From Oxytricha trifallax (Eukaryota > Ciliophora > Spirotrichea > Sporadotrichida > Oxytrichidae): a stretch of 64,000 bases of DNA. Below the pieces are notes generated by a model, which saw only the letters and a list, made by a program, of their open reading frames with translations, had not been told where the DNA came from and did not search any database. The stretch is from positions 1 to 64,000 of the forward strand of contig ARYC01017584.1 of the NCBI GenBank assembly GCA_000711775.1, read 5' to 3'. Both the position numbers and the translations under genes were made by a program. Positions 12,901-22,600 of this stretch are shown here, in pieces. How positions within the stretch are numbered: position 1 is the first letter of the stretch; each line of letters starts with the position of its first letter.

Positions 12901-15188
12901 ATCTTATGAAAGAGCATGCTAAGGTTCATAGAGATAGAAAACAACAGACAGTTCATTAAGTTAGCAAGAGGTTTTATAAAGATGTTTAAAAGCCAGAAGA
13001 TATGAACATAGATGCAGAAGATGACAGTAAGGGAAGAAACTTAGGGCCTATCAAGCCTTAAGAAGAAGAAAAGAAAGAGAAGCTTAATCATTTTATGGGT
13101 CCATTTAATATGTGAACTATTTCATTCATTTAACTCTAAAACTTATTAATAAACATTCATTCTTCCTTTCCTTGCACATATCGTAGTCTTATCTTTGTTC
13201 ACTCTCCTGCAACTGCTTTGTATTAAGTCTACTGTATCGATTGGTAAATCATGCATAAGATGATACAGCAGTAGCTTCTTATAGTAAGTCTTGATTTAAC
13301 TCCAGTAAAATTCAATTCCATTAAATTATGGGCTATAAGGAACGTTGTATACAGGAGTTATGTTTAACTCCTCATAAGCTTTTTTAGATTCCTTAGTCTT
13401 ATGAACTGATAAGTTATCAACAAAAAAGATGACTTCTTAGTTGCTATACATCTCTCTGAGCTTATGCAAGAACTCGATATAATGCTCTCGCTTAATAGAG
13501 CGAGGATGAATGACATAAGCTTCTAGACCTTAATCTTCACTAATACCAGCTAAAATTGCGTGAGTGACAACCTTTTCTTTTTAGTCATATACTTCTATAT
13601 TATCGTACTTTTTATACCAGGACTTATTAATAAAAGTGTTGAATGTAAACACTGCTTCATCAGAATGTATGAACTTGATGTTATTAGTAATAGCTCTCTG
13701 CATTTAATCATATATAAAGTTTAAATTATTACTATAAAATGGCACTGTAAAATCAATTACTCTCTTCACTCTGTTGACAGTCTTGAAAGTAATGCCATTT
13801 CTTCTATAAATATTAGCTATAGTCTAAGGAGAGATACGCATGTCAGGAAACTTGCGATGAAACATGACAGCTCGTTAGTCAAGAGGAAAGTGTGCCCAGT
13901 ACTTAAGCGTCTTAGAATCACAGAGGTAGTCAATATGGGTCTGAGTGAACTTTTATTTTCTAATTGGATGTTTTCAAGAACCAGAATTAAAATGCTAAAC
14001 AGCTAACAAGCATTGATACCTAACAGTTGAGGCACTCTTGCGTAGTAGTCTTGCTATGGCTGTATAATTCAGCACTGGTTTGACTTAGTCTATATTAATA
14101 CTTGTACCATACCTAAGCTTAAGTAGTAAATCTAAATATTACTCATCATAAATAGACAAATAGACCCTAAATTTCGCTAATTTCTATTTCTCATATTGCA
14201 ATTTGACCTAATTTCTCGACTAACTCCAATAAGACCCCAACTATACCCTACAAATCAAAGCACTTATAAACCTCACTAAGGGGTTTTGGGGTTTTGATTG
14301 TGTGATACTGTATTATCTGGGCTCAGTATCTTTGTTTTGACTGAGATGTTTATGTTATAATAATTAAGGGTTAATATACTAAAATAAAATTTAAACAGAT
14401 CAGGCCTTAAAAGTTGATAGCTTTATGATTTATGAAGACCCCCTATATATATATATAAATAATATATATATATACTATATATAATATAATATAATATATA
14501 TATATATATATTAGTACCTTAATAATTTTACATAAAGCTACCAAAGTTCTTATAATAATTAAAATATAGAATTAATTTAAATTCAAATTCAACTTAATTC
14601 AAAAAAATACTCTTGGGGTTTTATAAAACTTAATCAAAATGATTTAGGGTTTGGGGGTTTTAACTGTAGGATCTAAAGGAAACGGCTTGTGAATTTGAGA
14701 GGCCAGGAACTTGAATAAAACAAGCATCATCATAAAATGATTGCTCATGTTTGATTCCGAAAATGCTTAACTTGAAATTATAGTGTCTAATATAGTGATC
14801 TGGAAAGTTTACTGATCTGAAAGAAACTCCTCCTTGATAGCCGTTCAAGCAGTTCTCAATATAAAATGAGGCATCGTTTTTGTAGTTTCCTTCATTTGAG
14901 TAGCCTTGTCTGTGAACTGAGAAGTATTCATATTATAATTTTAAATATTTTAATAATATCCAATAATTTTTCATGTCTCCAAAACATACCCTCTCCATTA
15001 TGAGATTCGAATGACAGAACTGCACCGGGTACAACTTAGAGACCCTCTGTAACTTTAATGAGATTTGTAGCAGCTGATCCAATTTCATCAATTCCATTTT
15101 GAAGTTGAGAAACGTAAAGCATAGCGGCAGAGAGTGCAGCTACTCCAACAAGTAAAAATCCAATTTTTTTAGTTGCGAATGGTTTCAT
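3958..15188 (-). CDS. PFT2: pore-former gene split by a 9.5-kb nested transposon insertion
   Basis: The N-terminal half (leader and first lectin repeat) lies at 14666-15188 and the rest at 3958-5132. The two halves were previously easy to mistake for separate genes. Four insertions are inferred: an ATGAA IES (14927-14969), the TBE-derived block 5133-14662 plus one ANT target copy, an AAT IES (4456-4922) and a GTT IES (4100-4165). Subtracting them leaves 1122 bases, 373 codons plus TGA, exactly the length of PFT1 and PFT3. Domains are as in PFT1: leader, AbfB-like trefoil, aerolysin-type module. No frame damage is seen in the MDSs, so the copy is probably functional after somatic rearrangement. 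Confidence 0.85.
4100..4165. other. IES of PFT2, pointer GTT (66 bp)
   Basis: Plus-strand AAC repeats at 4100-4102 and 4166-4168 flank AT-rich DNA. It occupies the same coding position as the ATG IES of PFT1, with the pointer shifted by one or two bases. The segment stays open in frame, so the paralog comparison, not a stop, shows that it is foreign. Confidence 0.82.
4456..4922. other. IES of PFT2 with a TBE-like end, pointer AAT (467 bp)
   Basis: Plus-strand ATT repeats at 4456-4458 and 4923-4925 match the ANT target rule of TBEs. Next to the upper repeat the IES begins with a degenerate telomere-like run (GGGGTTGGGGTT on plus). PFT4 has an IES at the identical codon with the same pointer; PFT1 and PFT3 are uninterrupted there. 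Confidence 0.85.
5270..6790 (-). pseudogene. TBE-b 57-kD-type ORF remnant (zinc finger/kinase-like)
   Basis: The minus strand carries pieces homologous to the 10587-11808 and 44144-45592 ORFs: C2H2-like fragments near 6.2-6.7 kb and kinase-domain fragments near 5.4-5.8 kb, for example the region ahead of a G-PG--F motif near 5.6 kb. Frames are broken repeatedly. The TBE 57-kD ORF family is known to pair zinc-finger and kinase-like parts; its role is unknown. The remnant looks inactive. Confidence 0.6.
7264..8053 (+). pseudogene. TBE-b 22-kD-type ORF, with intron, decayed 3' half
   Basis: ATG at 7264 opens a frame (MESMNDAMKRI) that continues after a 36-bp GT-AG intron (7364-7399) into GFLLPTQEGTKISFLKALLS and INFFFGVLATLKPEYL. 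It ends with the conserved GEFNM before TGA at 8051. Around 7.8-7.9 kb frames shift, so this copy is probably not functional. Function of the family is unknown. The intron matches in length and position the one in TBE-c. Confidence 0.75.
7364..7399 (+). other. Spliceosomal intron in the TBE-b 22-kD ORF (36 bp)
   Basis: GTAAG at the 5' end and TATAG at the 3' end. Splicing keeps the frame, and the TBE-c copy has an intron of identical length at the same place. Confidence 0.8.
8060..9110 (-). pseudogene. TBE-b transposase remnant (IS630/Tc1-mariner-like DDE)
   Basis: Minus-strand pieces align with the TBE-c transposase: NDKTLKYWAHF, a HTH-like segment, and YSPQFNGIE carrying the third catalytic acid. 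The second-acid block reads IILFIDN but lacks the next four residues (LSVH) seen in the other copies, and several frames are shifted. It converges on the 22-kD ORF and is seven bases from it. Probably dead. Confidence 0.75.
9235..9612 (-). pseudogene. Island coding segment 1 inside TBE-b, function unknown
   Basis: An open frame of 125 codons from ATG 9612 (MIKTLKLKFDYRKWSAPT...) is clearly richer in GC than its surroundings and has a normal mixed composition with W, Y, D and K. TAA at 9235-9237 would be glutamine in this code, so the frame runs on a little. I do not recognise the protein. It sits between the transposase remnant and TBE-c, where TBEs have no gene, so it looks like a captured or nested MDS of another gene. 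Confidence 0.5.
9691..9866 (-). pseudogene. Island coding segments 2 and 3 inside TBE-b
   Basis: Two coding-like minus-strand stretches in different frames: YIERNSARAYAVSPENPN (about 9778-9850) and GLPNDLMFAPLAQYFLKNSK (about 9710-9795). AT-rich spacers separate them from the neighbouring segments, as IESs would. No known family recognised. They could be MDSs of one gene together with 9235-9612 and 9912-10212. Confidence 0.4.
9912..10212 (-). pseudogene. Island coding segment 4 inside TBE-b
   Basis: The minus-strand frame includes MDNLSVGRRSYKEMQDMVDV and is open upstream to about 10212 except for one TGA near 10100 (TIVAIGGVGPPATPTN in the same frame). GC content is well above the flanks. 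Its right edge is ten bases from the TBE-c target site. Not recognised; it may continue beyond TBE-c. The other two frames over this stretch are also long because of the GC bias and are probably shadows. Confidence 0.45.
10587..11808 (-). pseudogene. TBE-c 57-kD-type ORF: C2H2 zinc finger plus kinase-like domain
   Basis: ATG at 11808. N-terminal half: acidic region, then a C2H2 finger (YQCEDCQNLFSTEQSLKRHL-EVH) and a second degenerate one. C-terminal half: protein-kinase-like block with YVHRDLKPEN, then VVVIDFNR where canonical kinases have DFG, and GTPGYFP. An in-frame TGA near 11240 splits the two halves. The family belongs to TBEs; what it phosphorylates, if anything, is unknown. Confidence 0.75.
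12375..13115 (+). pseudogene. TBE-c 22-kD-type ORF with 36-bp intron
   Basis: ATG at 12375 (MESLNDQMKRVEAQ). A GT-AG intron lies at 12475-12510. The product continues with GLFLPTMEGTKISFLKAIL, later ERNFFFGVLGTIKEEYL and the terminal MGPFNM. Two frameshifts or stops (near 12620 and 12865) break it. It converges on the transposase gene seven bases away. Function unknown. Confidence 0.75.
12475..12510 (+). other. Spliceosomal intron in the TBE-c 22-kD ORF (36 bp)
   Basis: GTAAGA at the start, ATACAG at the end. Same position and length as in TBE-b. Confidence 0.8.
13122..14190 (-). pseudogene. TBE-c transposase (IS630/Tc1-mariner-like DDE)
   Basis: The minus-strand frame has all three acids of a DDE transposase: HSDEAVFTFN, EVIFFVDNLSVHKTK and SPQFNGIEFYW (DD34E-like spacing). 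A helix-turn-helix-like part precedes them (TIANIYRRNGITFKTVNRVK). One in-frame TGA near 13980 interrupts the N-terminal third, where the other TBE copies have a coding triplet. The start codon is not clear; the open frame reaches toward the right inverted repeat. In Oxytricha, TBE transposases act in germline DNA elimination. Confidence 0.82.
14300..14662. repeat. Terminal remnant of TBE-b with AT-dinucleotide tract
   Basis: Between TBE-c and the MDS of PFT2. It contains a run of alternating TA at about 14445-14510 and ends in decayed telomere-like repeats. The terminal 30 bases resemble the inverted left end at 5134. Confidence 0.55.
14927..14969. other. IES of PFT2, pointer ATGAA (43 bp)
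   Basis: Plus-strand TTCAT repeats at 14927-14931 and 14970-14974. Same codon as the first IES of PFT1, PFT3 and PFT4. Confidence 0.9.
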
Positions 15189-18100
15189 TCTTGAGCTAAT
15201 TAGGTATATATATATTTATTATTATAAAAAGATATCTAAATATCCTCCTTAAATATCACAAAATTTTTTATATGAATATTATCTATCTTTTAATTATTAT
15301 AGATAAAATCTTACAAAATTGAATATTATATAGATTTGTTTGTATTTGCAAATTAAATTCATTATATTTAGAAAGATAATCCACTCCTTTATTTAGTATT
15401 AATTATTTATGAATTTGAAGAAAACAGAAAATAAATTGAAGAATTTATTATTCTTTTATTATTTATATTTTTATTAGAAATTCGCTGTTTTTCTTATAAA
15501 ACAAATTTTTAACTAATATTGGAGTTATTGAAGAAAAAATATAATATATAAGTCCTCATTATCTTCTATATTTTTTGAATATAGTTTTCAATATCTTTTG
15601 TTTAAAATTTTACTAATTATTATATTTTCTGCCCGAGCCCCCTCACCGCAATATAAATAATTTTTTTTCAATATAATTTTTCTTGCCATGCGGTCATAAT
15701 GATTTATTTTTTATAATATTCACTACACCAGTCAACATTTTTGTGTACTTGCTCCCATAGGAAAATATTTAAAAATCAAAACAACTTTATTTTACTTATA
15801 ATAATATATATTTTTTAAATAAGAAAATTTTATGTATCATTCATATTATTGTTCTTCGAATAAGTTAACCAAAAAATTCTAATTAATATATATATATTCC
15901 AGTTAAATAAGGAAGTTTTTGGTTAACATATTAGAAGTACAATAATATGAATGATACATAAAATTTTCTTATTTAGAAAATATATATTATTATAAGTAAA
16001 ATAAAGTTGTTTTGATTTTTAAATATTTTCCTATGGGAGCAAATACACAAAAATGTTTACTGGTGTTGTGAATATTATAAAAAATAAATCATTTTGGCAG
16101 CAGGGCAAGAAAAATTAGATTGAAAAAATTATTTATATGGAGGTGGGGGGCTTGGGGTGAACAATTATATTTTAATTTTTATATAAATAAATCTAATTAA
16201 CTTTATAATACTTACAATTTATTTAAATAAATTCTTTGAAATTTTAATGTAATTGAGTGACTTATTATTGTGAGTAGAAGTTAAAATTATAAATATTATT
16301 TTGGTTAAATATTTCATATCATTTTATTATTTATAATAATAAAAAAAGTAACGGTCTGACCGATACCCACTCCCCCCTTATAATAAAATTTTTATTATTC
16401 TGAAAAATTTATTCTTAGGCTTTGAATCATGCTCTAACTCGACACCTTGATCTTTAGTCTCTATTAAAATACTAAAAATCATATGTATTTAAAAGAATTA
16501 ATCCGCCATCGGGCAGCTATTGTTATTTAATATTTTATTTTTTTTAGGTTTACAACATAGGAAAATATTTCAAATGGATTTCATATTTGAATGTCATTTA
16601 TTTTATTTTAAACATTTTTATTAATAAACTTCCTAAAATTTTATAAATAGTATTTATCTCATAAATCGATTTCATTCGACATTCATTTATTAAATAATTT
16701 AGATAATAATTTTACTTTTGTAAATAATGTTTCTTATAAGAATTAAAATAAATAATTTATCAATTACAAAAATAAAGAGTAATTTCTTAGAATAAACTAG
16801 TTTATAAATATTTTCAAAAGAAATTCAGTTTATAAATAATCATTATGAAATTTAATGAATATAGTTTTTTATTTTGTAAGTTATGTTTATGCATTACATT
16901 TACCTACAAATAATTAAATTCATTAATATAATCAATTATTTAAAACACCTCTACTCTAGGGTATAACTTTATTTTATTAGCATTGCCTAGTATGTGGTTT
17001 CTTATCTTAAATTATTGCACTTTACACAATTTACTTTCTCATTTCAAGATTGTATTCCTACTTTGTCTATCCAGAATTTGATCGTGCCAAAAACATCTAA
17101 AAGTTAGCCTTATGCATATATCTTTATTGAATAATTAGATCTTGTTTTCTGTGAAGAGCTATATAGATTATTCGAATTTTATATATAGTTTAATTTATTG
17201 AGATATAATCTTTAATGAAAACTCAAAGCAATTTAGTTTTTCTTTAGATATTACAGAGGAATTCATAATATGATAAATTATAAGTCAATCTAAAAATTAG
17301 ACTTTAAATTATTGGTATTTATAACATAGTACAATTGATATACTATTAAACATAAGTTTAGATGGCAAAACTATAAAGTCCTTATACTATTGTTGAGAGT
17401 TTACATTTCGCTAAGTTTATAAATCAAAATTGTAAATTAGTAATTAATTTACTTAAACTTAGTAATAAAATCTTAATTATGTCCCTTACTTCCTTAAATT
17501 AATGTTTATTTATCTTATTATGAATTTGCAAAAACATATTAAATTTATATTGAAAGATTTTAATCAATTATTTTACCTTTCCTTAACATTAATTTGTTTT
17601 TTATTAAAATTTCTTATTTTTAAACTCATATAATTGTTTAAATTATTAATTAAATTCTTATAAGAAACATTGTTTACACTGTAATAAAGTTCAACTAGAA
17701 TATTTTGTAGAATTATGTCTAATGAATATGATTTAAGAAAGAAATGCAATATTTAAAATTTATTTAATTTAATAATAAAAATGATTAAAATAAATTAATG
17801 ACACTCAAATATAAATTGCATTAGAAATATTTTTACTGGGGTGCATGTCACAAAAAAGTAGACGGACATCGTGAAACTTTAAAAATATAATAATAAATAA
17901 TAAAAGCTGTTCACTCAGTAAGAATTTCTTTTGGAAAATATGTATGATGTCCAATATTATAATAGTGACTTAAGATCGAGGAGTCAAGTTGAAGCATGAC
18001 TCAAAGGTTATGAATATTTTGTTCATTAAATGTTTTATTATAAGGTTGGGAGAGTCATATATTTATTATTCCAATATTTGATTTGAATATTAATTTTTAA

Positions 18101-19949
18101 TTACAAATTGATTTAATACTACTTAAATATGGAGTATGTTGATCTAAATAATATGAATTTTAAACATCAGTCTTTCTACTATTTCTCTAAAGTCTTATTT
18201 TTAATTTAAATTATATTTATGTCTATAAAATTCTGCTTCATCAACAATAAACCTAAACCCCAAAAATTTTTTTAAAATGCGAACAGGAAAATCCTAACTG
18301 CGACTATTTTGGCAATACTACAGTGAGAATTTAATATCAAAATTCTGAAACAAATAAGTGTCAGGAATATAGGTGTTATATGGTGGAGTGGGTATAGGCA
18401 GATATAGAATTGGAGTGTGACGTATAGGGGGTGTTCTTGGTCAGAACATATAATAATTATATCTTATCTTTCAACTTTAAATCTTATAAATTTTATTAGC
18501 TGTTAATTATTATTTAATTATTTATTTTTTAATATCTTATAGTAATTTTATTCAATTTAAAAATAAAATATATATTATTTATAAATATATAGATTATTTA
18601 TTTTATTAATATTTAAATTAGATATTAACAAAGATTTTTTCATTTTTAATTTTATTTTTCTATATTTCTTAAAATTTTATAAAATATTTCTATTAAAAAA
18701 TTTCTATTTGAGAATTGTTGTGTCTATATATTAATCTATATTTATAATTTTTTAAAGCCAAATTAATTATTTAGGAAATTATTTATATTGTATTAAATCC
18801 TACAAAAAATCACGCTTTACGTATCATGAATTAAAAGAATTTTTAAAAAAAGTTCATTAAAATAGATTAATAATTATAAAAGCGATAGTTATTGATAATT
18901 AATCGATATTTAATAAAATCTATTCTATATATAAAAATTAATATACTTTATGTAGGCTTTTAATTTAATCTCTTAATAAGTTTTAAATTTTTTTTTTCTT
19001 TTCGATTATAATTTAAATTTTTGATAAAACAAAACGGATTTATGTACTCAAAATGTTTTTGAGATTAAATGTTATGGACATTAATTATTTGAGTTATTAA
19101 GCACATACAAATACACTAAAATTGCATATTAATAAAGGGAGATTTATATATATCATAACTTTTAACAAATGTATAACATAGCTTTATTTTGCTTGACCTT
19201 GTTAACTATCTTTTAACGCTAATATAATCATATTTAATAAACTCACATCATAGTTTTCCCAGAGAAAAAATCAAAAATCAAAATCAAAAATATCAGCTGC
19301 TTTGATTTTTAATAATAAATTGATAAAAGATGGCAAAATACTCTTTAATTATATTTAAATAATTATTTAGAATTTATTATAAATTCAAGTTTAAAAATAT
19401 TTGTTGATTAAATTTCTTTATAATTTTATTTATTGAATATTTTTGTTAATTCTATTTTTCAGGTATAACATGAAATATATAATAAATTAATGTATCCAAA
19501 ATATTATTATATAATGGGTTGACAAATAAATTTAGTTGTTTGTAGTAATTAATGAGTTATCTGAAGTAATTTTACTTTAATACAAAGTGAATAAAGTCGT
19601 GAGTAATTATTAGAAAGTGGTTATAATAGGAAAATATGAAAATGACAGGTATGATGTTAATTTTATCTCACTCCTCTTCATCTAAAACTGAGATGTTTGG
19701 ACTTAAAAAATATGATTAATTTATTTCATAAAAACTTAAAGATAAGATAACAAAAAACTTTTCAAATCCTGACATATGTTGTGAAATTAGTATCTGTACT
19801 TTTTCGCAATGAGTAGCTTGAATAACCCGTTTCCCTAAATTTAATTTATACCAATTATCAAAATCCTTTGCTATGAAGCAATATAATTTTTATGAGTTTG
19901 AAATTTAAGATTAGATATACTAGAATTGTCGTATTAAATAAAGCATAGT
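15189..19949. other. Intergenic AT-rich DNA between PFT2 and PFT3
   Basis: About 4.8 kb without a recognisable coding segment on either strand. It holds the foldback at 15631-16157. Isolated G or C runs occur (near 16370, 18430). Scattered TAA/TAG-tolerant frames are all low-complexity. Confidence 0.6.
15631..16157. repeat. Foldback element, arms about 250 bp
   Basis: The left arm (from GCCCGAGCCCCC) and right arm (ending in GGTGGGGGGC) are inverted copies with a few mismatches and a centre near 15885 around an alternating TA tract. C-rich outer tips stand out from AT-rich DNA. No coding content; a MITE-like element. Confidence 0.85.
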
Positions 19950-22600
19950 TCATTCAAGGAAAGAATTTCTATGTGCTTATTAGACGTCAATTGTAACATC
20001 TACATCGTAAGCTTGTACACCTTTGTATACTCCTCTGAATTATGTCACCCATGAAAGCCCCTCAAAGTGCACTGTGCCAACAAAGGGAATTCAAGTCCAT
20101 AAATTTATACTATAGTTTATAAGAAGAAACCAAAAATTAATCATAGAAGGGATAGAGATATTTTGTCTTTGCTTGGTTTTTTTATTAATAATTTATTTTT
20201 CTTTTAATTTTATAGAAAAGCTATTATTTGATTTATATTAAATGAACATGGATTTTTAAAATAGAATTATGATATTAGAGCATTTTTTTTAATAAAAAAA
20301 TACTTAACTATTATTTATAATTAACTAAATCAAACTATCAATTTAAATTTGCTAAATCAAAATATAAACATTTAAATACTATTTTTAATCTTATTTTTTC
20401 TTTAATTTACAGGGTATATGATGGTTTATGGCTGTATATGTTTTTTAATTTAAATTTATCATCAATATACTTAATTTAGAATTCAAATTTAAACTTTATA
20501 TTTTGCTCAGCCACAACTTAATCTGCTCAATTAATATCACTGAGCTTTAATAAAGGTGTTATCTAAATTTTGCTAAAATTTTATTTTTCATTGTGCAGTT
20601 AGCCTAATTTTTCTTATAACACCAATAAGACCCCATCTATATATGCCCTACAATTCAAATCATTAAAAAGATTCATTTATGGAATCTGAATACACTTATT
20701 ATAATTATCGTGATAGTGCTTTAATCATTATCATTATATATAAATCAATTCAATTTTTATTTAATAAATTGATAAATTTTTGCTATTTCTTGAAAATGAT
20801 ATATGTAAAATACTATATGAAAGAGTTTAGGCGTTATAAATGTCAAGCAACATTTGAATTAATATATAAAAACAAGCATAAAAATAGACATAAATATAAC
20901 TCAAGGTAAGCAAATAAATTTAAATCAAACATGCGAATAAATCTAGAGGCATTTTAATAAAATTAACAGCTTTATCTTCTACTTATTTTATACTTTATCT
21001 TTTTCTGGAGCTAGAGTCTTCTATTTGTCATTCCTCTACTTGATCTATTTTTATGTCTATATTTGCTGTCAAACTAATAATATTCAATGAATAGTGGTTT
21101 TTCCTGTGAAATTGAGCTTTAATGATCTATATGTTCTTTCTATTTCTGACCATAAATTTGAATTCTTCACTCATGTTTCTTTCTACTTCTATGCCCTTTC
21201 TATATCTAAGATTTTCAAATTTCAATTATCATGTAGCCAATTTCTTTGTTGTAAATGAGACAGTATCTTTGTTTATTTAGTCGTTTAGCAAATATTTTAA
21301 AGATTGGCTCTCTTTGAATATCATAAGCGAGGGGATTAGCTCTCAATATAGCTTGCATTCAACAATCTTTTAAGTTTATCTACAACAATTATCTTTTGTC
21401 TCTTCTTTTTTAGTCATATTGTAATTGCTATAATCATAGTTTTCCTTTTTTTCTAAAAATAGACAGTCCTCCTTTTGGTCTTAATCCATTAAGTCCTCAT
21501 TTTTTTCATCTTTGTTTTTTCTTTTAATTTCTAATTATTATTTTAACTTAGCATATAAATAGTTGCTTAATTTTAAATATTTTAAATCAACATAGACTTG
21601 ACGAAAACTTTACCTTGATAAGCAGAGTTTCCTGGGACCACGATTGGGGATTCAATACTAAAAGTCTTGGTTGTAGTATTTTGACTTCCATAAGTTACTT
21701 ATTGTGTAGTTTTCTATTCAAAATAAATATTTGTCTCCTCGTCCACAAAAATTGCAGATGACTTAAAAGTATACGATTCTCCGAATGTCATTTCAAAACC
21801 ATCAGTTCTCTCGTAGCTCTAAGTATTCTAAAAAGAAGCATCTCCTTTGAAAGTTAAAGATTATTCAAGGGGAGAGTTGTTATGTAAAGTGTGATTAAGA
21901 GCTAGCACAGGAAGTTGTTCCTTAATATCCATTTGATCTTTAACATAATCGATTTCAATATAGTCGACTTTGTTAATGAAGGCAACTCTTGGATAAAAAG
22001 TGGCATCATCTCTGAAGCTGTGAGTATCTTCATAGTTAGAAAGAAACACGATATCATTGTAATGTCTAACGTAAAAGTTAGGGTGATTGTAGGCTTAGAG
22101 AGAAATAGCATCTGGGTTTGAGAGGCCGGGAACTATAATGAAGCAGGAGCCTTCCAAAAAGAGTTAGTTGTCCTCTCTTTTAGCTATTATTAGCTTGTAA
22201 TCCCTATGTCTGACATAGAATTCTTTATTGCTCATTGATATGAAGGAGACACCTCTTTGATCTCCAATCAAACAGTTGTCAACCAGGAATGATGAATCCT
22301 TTTTGAAAGGGTAATCATTTGTGAAGGGTTAAGTATGAATTAAGTAGTCCTCTTTATACAAAACATTTATAAATAAATTGCCTCGTGATGCCAAAACTTT
22401 CCCTCTCCATTGTGCGATTCGAAGGTGAGAACAGCGCCTGGTTCAACGTTAAGCCCTTCTGTAACTTTAATGAGATTTGTGGCAGCTGTAGAGCCAACAG
22501 TAATTTCATTGGAGAGCTGAGAGACATAAAGCATAGCAGCTGAAAGTGCTGCAACTCCCACAAGGGTCATGCTTAACTTTTTGTTTGCAAATGTCTTCAT
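19950..22600 (-). CDS. PFT3: AbfB-lectin/aerolysin-like pore-forming protein
   Basis: Two IESs (22349-22380 with pointer GAGG; 20088-21584 with pointer ATT) leave 1122 bases, 373 codons plus TGA. The leader is LVGVAALSAAMLYVSQ. The trefoil repeats are more diverged than in the other copies (SFISMSNKEFYVRH, AISLQAYNHPNFYVRH). The pore module is shorter on Glu and uses DEETNIYFEQKTTQ at the putative transmembrane strands. The last MDS lies 1.5 kb away behind an IES that contains a TBE end. It is the most divergent member of the array but the reading frame is clean. Confidence 0.83.
20088..21584. other. IES of PFT3, pointer ATT (1497 bp), contains a TBE end
   Basis: Plus-strand AAT repeats at 20088-20090 and 21585-21587. 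It is at the same codon as the 32-71 bp IESs of the other copies but much larger. It has no convincing gene. A solo TBE-like end lies at 20580-20675. Confidence 0.85.
20580..20675. mobile_element. Solo degraded TBE right end
   Basis: CCAATAAGACCCCATCTATA and the following CCCTACAATTCAAATCA match the subterminal repeat of TBE-a and TBE-c (CCAATAAGACCCCAACTATA) with indels. The terminal G4T4 part is lost. No transposon genes are left beside it. Confidence 0.75.
22349..22380. other. IES of PFT3, pointer GAGG (32 bp)
   Basis: Plus-strand CCTC repeats at 22349-22352 and 22381-22384. Homologous position to IES 1 of the other copies, with a pointer shifted by a few bases. Confidence 0.9.

Larger units (their letters stand above)
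10226..14296. mobile_element. TBE-c: complete telomere-bearing transposon (4071 bp)
   Basis: Inverted ends begin with CAAAACCCCAAAATCCC and close with GGGGTTTTGGGGTTTTG. An ATT duplication (10223-10225, 14297-14299) flanks it. The length fits the 4.1 kb known for Oxytricha TBE1. Internal order from the left: 57-kD-type ORF (minus), 22-kD-type ORF (plus), transposase (minus). It is nested inside TBE-b and is the best-preserved copy here, though each ORF carries at least one stop or frameshift. Confidence 0.93.
5133..14662. mobile_element. TBE-b: outer TBE-derived insertion in PFT2 (9.5 kb including nested TBE-c)
   Basis: The left end reads CAAAACCCCAAAACTCC from 5134. The right end has the decayed mirror GGGTTTGGGGGTTTT (14647-14661). 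The flanks are ATT (5130-5132) and ACT (14663-14665), an ANT duplication with one change. Exact removal with one ANT copy restores PFT2 to 373 codons. Inside are the remnants of all three TBE genes in the usual order, then an island of unrelated coding segments (9.2-10.2 kb), then intact TBE-c. An alternative is that a first TBE ends near 9172 (a weak AAAACCCC) and the stretch 14300-14662 comes from another element. Confidence 0.75.

Noticed and set aside
20679..20909. 76-codon plus-strand ORF in the PFT3 IES
   Set aside because: AT-driven I/Y/K/N-rich frame without any homologous pattern, inside DNA that should be eliminated.
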